From the NCBI RefSeq assembly GCF_009806575.1, contig NZ_CP047095.1, positions 3,910,001-3,974,000 of the forward strand: a DNA stretch of 64,000 nucleotides. The letters are read 5' to 3'. Source of the DNA: Rossellomorea marisflavi. GTDB lineage: Bacteria > Bacillota > Bacilli > Bacillales > Bacillaceae_B. A program made the position numbers and the translations under genes. Shown here in pieces: positions 60,828 to 64,000 of the stretch. Numbering within the stretch: the stretch's first letter is position 1; each line of letters opens with the position of its first letter. The notes below the pieces were generated by a model. That model saw only the letters and a list, made by a program, of their open reading frames with translations, had not been told where the DNA came from and made no database searches.

Positions 60828-61937
60828 CTATCCGAGCAGCCTCAAATATACATTATAAACGTTCTTGGCGAAATGCTCTACTGAAAAATTGTCCCTGCTG
60901 TGCATTCTTAACTTTTGTCCTATTTCATGGAGGCGTTCACTCTGCTTCAGTTCAATGGCGGTGAGAAGCTTTTCCGTCAGGCTCTTCTCATCATCGATTG
61001 GGACGATCCACCCGTAGTCTTCTGATGGGATCAGGCGGTCAACCCCACCGACGTCCGTGGTGATAACGGGAACATTGGAACGTGCGGCCTCTAACAGTAC
61101 AAGAGGAAAGCTCTCACTATAGGATGTAAGGAGTACAAGGTCCGACAGAGGATATAATCGCTCAACATCATTGCGGTGACCAAGGAAGCCTACGCAGGAT
61201 GAGAGTCCGTTAGCCTGGACGAAGGCTTCCAGTCCTTCCCTTTCCGATCCGTCACCGACGATGAGGAGTTTGATTCCGGTCTGGTGGTGGTGTTGAATCA
61301 GGTTTCGAAGTGCGGTGAGTGCCAGCTTATGGTTCTTCACTGCTTCGAGCCTGGCCACCATCAGCATAACGAAGTCTCCTTCTTTTACCCCTAATTCTTC
61401 CCTTTCAAACGGTTTCGACAGCGGTTTGTCGAAGTCGATTCCGTTCAGGATGACGGTGATCTTTTCCGAGGGGATGCCGAGATCCATCAGGATGGTTTTG
61501 AACCGCTCCGAGATGGCAAGGAAATGGTCTGCCTGCTTGAGGGCATTCAGGTTGGTCCTGGTGAAGACTTTCCCGGTGATCCCCTGGCCCATGAAGTCAT
61601 CACGGGGATCACTATGTACAGTCACCACCCACTTCACGCCTGTCCTTTTCCGGATGAAGGGGGCATAGCAGTTCGCTCTCGCTCCGTGGGTGTGAATCAT
61701 GTCGATTCCATGCTTTCTTATAAAGGTACCAATTTTTCTGACAACCGTAAAGTCGAATTTTGACTTTTGATCAAAATTTACCAGTTGGATGTTCTGCTCA
61801 ACCCCACGCTTATACATTTCTCCTTTTTCAAAAACTCCGAGAAAAAATTCTTCCCGGCTCAGTTCATTTAATAAGGACAGGATGTGAAACATACCTCCGC
61901 CGCTTTCGTTGCCGGCATTCAGGTGCAGAATCTTCAC
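60828..61937 (-). CDS. Family 4 glycosyltransferase
   Basis: 369 aa. GTG start at 61937 with GGGAGGTCCCACC, giving KILHLNAGNESGGGMFHIL as the N-terminal donor loop; the longer frame overlaps tagA and is not needed. GT-B fold with IDMIHTHGARANCYAPF, TVHSDPRDDFM, ILNGIDFDKPL, MLMVARLEAVKNH, LLIVGDGSEREGL, and the E-x7-E region in LTSYSESFPLVLLEAA. Retaining, sugar-nucleotide dependent. 17 bp after tagA; likely adds a sugar to the teichoic acid linkage unit or a polymer assembled with the ligase-like protein. Confidence 0.9.
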   Translation of the reverse strand: MKILHLNAGNESGGGMFHILSLLNELSREEFFLGVFEKGEMYKRGVEQNIQLVNFDQKSKFDFTVVRKIGTFIRKHGIDMIHTHGARANCYAPFIRKRTGVKWVVTVHSDPRDDFMGQGITGKVFTRTNLNALKQADHFLAISERFKTILMDLGIPSEKITVILNGIDFDKPLSKPFEREELGVKEGDFVMLMVARLEAVKNHKLALTALRNLIQHHHQTGIKLLIVGDGSEREGLEAFVQANGLSSCVGFLGHRNDVERLYPLSDLVLLTSYSESFPLVLLEAARSNVPVITTDVGGVDRLIPSEDYGWIVPIDDEKSLTEKLLTAIELKQSERLHEIGQKLRMHSRDNFSVEHFAKNVYNVYLRLLG

Positions 61938-61954
61938 GGTGGGACCTCCCAGCG

Positions 61955-62683
61955 TTAGTGTTTGGATTTCATGACAGTGATGATGAATTGTGGAAGCACG
62001 AGCATCCTTCTCCAGCGGGAAGGCTGCTTCAGGAGACGGTAGAACCACTCCATGTACACTTTTTGGAATAGTACCGGTGCTCTTTTGACGTGACCGGCCA
62101 GGACATCGATGCTGCCGCCGACTCCCATGAAGACCCCTTTTTCCACTTTGGGCAGATTGGCCGCGATCCATTTCTCTTGCCGCGGGAACCCAAGGGCGAC
62201 CAGGATGACATCCGGTTTGGTTCGCTGGATGTCTTCAATGATGGTTTCATCGTCATCTTGGAAATAACCGTGATGATGGCCGACAAGATCGAGCTTCGGA
62301 TATTTTTCCTTTACATTGCGGACCGCTTTTTCGATGATTTCTGGTTTAGCACCTACAATATAGAAGGAAATGGGGTTTTCATTCCCGAGTGCAAGCAAGT
62401 CCTCCATTAGTTCAAAACCAGGCACGCGCTCAATCAGGGGTGTCTTCTTCATCTTTGAGGCGATGATCACACCGATGCCGTCGGGGACGATGATGTCGGC
62501 CGTCTTAAGTATGGCGTGGTATTCCCGGTCTTCCCTCGCCTGCATGACGATTTCTGGATTGGCCGTGACCACAAGTGCTTTCTTTTCTTCTTTTATATAC
62601 TGATGATAGAGATCATGTACGACCTCGGATTTACGTTGATTCACAAAAGGTACGTCGAGTATGGTGATGGTTTGATTTGTCAT
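61955..62683 (-). CDS. tagA: N-acetylmannosaminyltransferase TagA
   Basis: 242 aa. Adds ManNAc to undecaprenyl-PP-GlcNAc, the second step of the teichoic acid linkage unit. WecG/TagA/CpsF family motifs: VVTANPEIVMQAREDREYH, IIVPDGIGVIIASK (catalytic Asp), FYIVGAKPEIIEKAV, PDVILVALGFPRQEKWI, FMGVGGSIDVLAGHVKRAP, and GFPRQEKW; the C-terminal WFYRLLKQPSRWRRMLVLPQF binds membrane. Start of an apparent operon tagA-GT4, with tagO following after about 75 bp. Confidence 0.95.
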   Translation of the reverse strand: MTNQTITILDVPFVNQRKSEVVHDLYHQYIKEEKKALVVTANPEIVMQAREDREYHAILKTADIIVPDGIGVIIASKMKKTPLIERVPGFELMEDLLALGNENPISFYIVGAKPEIIEKAVRNVKEKYPKLDLVGHHHGYFQDDDETIIEDIQRTKPDVILVALGFPRQEKWIAANLPKVEKGVFMGVGGSIDVLAGHVKRAPVLFQKVYMEWFYRLLKQPSRWRRMLVLPQFIITVMKSKH

Positions 62684-62945
62684 TATCGTGTCTACCTCTC
62701 TTGTCGATTCTCCCCTTTATTCTATCCCAGCCGCCCCGCTACTGAAACAGTTATTGTGTTACAACTCCATGACGTTGGAGGAATTTCCGATTCGATTCTA
62801 TAATAAGATAGATTGTCGGCGGATGGTTCCATGTCATCAATTTTTTACCATTCCTTTAGGAATCTTTACAAAATGTTAAATAAAACAATAAATTCGTTTA
62901 TTAAGCTTATACTAGGAAATAACCTCTCAGAAGGGTGGTCATGTT

Positions 62946-64000
62946 TTGTTGTCGAAGCTTCAGCATCTGGTATTGTTGGCGGTCATTGCGCTAGTGGTAC
63001 CTTCCGTATTTACACATCCGGTGGTTGCCTATCTCTCCACCCTCCTTAGCTTATTCTTCATTGCATGGAATAAGAAGAACGGATTGTTGCTCTTATTCAT
63101 ATACTTCCCAATCCGCCCGTTCTTACTAGAATTGAATCCTGGCTTCAAGCTCATGGGCGACTGTCTGCTGATCGTCTTGTTCCTTGCCGCCCTTTACGGG
63201 TTCATCCGGGACCGTGGTTCGTGGAAGACGTATGCCTTTACGGGCTTCATCCTGCTGTTCTGTCTCGTCGGGACGATTGCAGCCTTTCAGACGGGCGTCG
63301 GCCTGTCTGCCATTATCTTTCAGAATCGCGCCTATCTCATCACCTTCCTGATCCTCTTCATCGTCGGTCAGTGGAAGATGAATAAAGAAGATATCGGATA
63401 TTTCCTCCAACTCTCTATCGTGATGGGGTCAATCCTGTCTGTACACGGAATCATCGAGTACCTCTTTTCTAGGACATTTCTTGTTCCGGAGGCATGGACG
63501 AACTGGAATCTGTCCTCTGTAAATGAGATGAGGGTGTACGGCCTGACGGCGAATCCGAACGTACTTGGTACATATTTATCCATCTGTCTCTTTATCACCC
63601 TTTATGTCCTGTCCGTTGCGAAGCGATGGCGGATCCTTTACGTCCTTGCCTCCATCCTGATGCTCGGCACCCTCTGCCTCACCTACTCCAGGGGTTCGAT
63701 CCTGGCATTCGGGATTGCCTTCATCGTCTATGTGCTGTGGAAGAGGGCTTGGAAAATGGGGGCGGGACTGATTCTATCCATTGTATTGGGGCTCTTCCTC
63801 ATCTATTACCCTGCCGGTATTGCACGGGAAGAGATCGACGCCCATACGATCAGCGATGGGCATATGCCCGATGTTCCACAGGAAGAAGTTGAGCCTGACA
63901 GCGCACCGCCGCCGAATGAACGGTCATCCGCATTCTCCAATCGCTTCAAGGAAATATTCTCTGACGACATCATTGAGAAAAGCAGCCAGTGGGGCAGGCT
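62946..64000 (+). CDS. O-antigen ligase/polymerase-like membrane protein, 3' end outside window
   Basis: Starts at a TTG at 62946 with AAGGGTGG 7 bases upstream (an ATG at 62941 is in a dead frame) and is open to the window end. Many membrane segments (HLVLLAVIALVVPSVFTHPVVAYLS, LLLLFIYFPIRPFLLE, GDCLLIVLFLAALYGFI, AFTGFILLFCLVGTIAAF), then LTANPNVLGTYLSICLF and LTYSRGSILAFGIAF, the motifs of the Wzy/WaaL (PF04932) family, followed by an outside loop with PDVPQEEVEPDSAPPPNERSS. It joins or polymerises lipid-linked glycans outside the membrane. Divergent from tagA. Confidence 0.85.
   Translation, partial: MLSKLQHLVLLAVIALVVPSVFTHPVVAYLSTLLSLFFIAWNKKNGLLLLFIYFPIRPFLLELNPGFKLMGDCLLIVLFLAALYGFIRDRGSWKTYAFTGFILLFCLVGTIAAFQTGVGLSAIIFQNRAYLITFLILFIVGQWKMNKEDIGYFLQLSIVMGSILSVHGIIEYLFSRTFLVPEAWTNWNLSSVNEMRVYGLTANPNVLGTYLSICLFITLYVLSVAKRWRILYVLASILMLGTLCLTYSRGSILAFGIAFIVYVLWKRAWKMGAGLILSIVLGLFLIYYPAGIAREEIDAHTISDGHMPDVPQEEVEPDSAPPPNERSSAFSNRFKEIFSDDIIEKSSQWGR

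Noticed and set aside
60828..62171. Longer start for the GT4 gene
   Set aside because: The extra N-terminal residues overlap tagA in another frame and read as low-quality Arg/Ser/Gly-rich sequence; the GTG at 61937 has a clear ribosome site and begins the conserved domain.

Overview
The window is chromosomal DNA from a Gram-positive, endospore-forming Bacillaceae (moderate GC, strong AGGAGG-type ribosome sites, many intrinsic terminators). The right end carries the order degU-degS-yvyE-LCP-tagO found in Bacillus subtilis, together with tagA, tre genes, SipW/TasA-type matrix genes and WXG/YwqH-type type VII secretion genes. A marine or soil relative such as Rossellomorea would fit, but the species cannot be proven from this sequence alone.

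Layout. 1-2.5 kb: a lipoprotein (cut by the window edge), a small membrane protein, a DUF1569 protein and an IS1595 transposase remnant. 2.6-9.5 kb: a giant LPxTG adhesin with ten SpaA/Cna-B-type repeats and a class D sortase. 10.2-12.1 kb: a type VII secretion toxin module with an EndoU-like nuclease, a likely immunity protein and a small helical partner. 12.5-14.5 kb: a polysaccharide deacetylase and a LysM/GH19 enzyme. 14.8-20.6 kb: a biofilm-matrix operon (sipW, two TasA/CalY proteins, a TapA-like protein) and a beta-helix tail-fibre-like protein, bracketed by two decayed IS3 copies; a broken SGNH hydrolase follows.

21.6-34.0 kb: the most striking region. An eleven-gene operon encodes a complete set for making and activating Kdo (KpsF/KdsD, KdsA, KdsC, KdsB), KpsS-like and KpsC-like beta-Kdo transferases (one of them a three-module protein), a TagGH-type ABC exporter, a HIT protein and a hexapeptide acyltransferase. 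These are group 2 capsule functions of Gram-negative bacteria, here in a Firmicute and next to a divergent LytR-CpsA-Psr (LCP) ligase gene. It looks like a Kdo-containing surface glycan pathway adapted to a cell without an outer membrane.

35-39 kb: a beta-glucoside-type PTS permease facing a mannonate-dehydratase-like enolase-superfamily enzyme and a GntR regulator. 39-46.6 kb: a DUF6241 protein, a GT2 glycosyltransferase, a LysM/NlpC-P60 wall hydrolase, a two-component system and a secreted helical-repeat protein. 47.3-54.9 kb: the trehalose regulon (treP, treA, treR) with three TreR operators, interrupted by a duplicated 178-bp intergenic repeat and by NUDIX, phosphatase, YwqH-like and lipoprotein genes. 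55-64 kb: degSU, yvyE, an LCP gene, tagO, a GT4 transferase, tagA and an O-antigen-ligase-like protein running off the end, that is, wall teichoic acid and surface polymer synthesis.

The common theme is the cell surface: adhesin, matrix fibres, capsule-like glycan, wall polymers and wall hydrolases, with DegSU and SinR-like operators as plausible shared controls.
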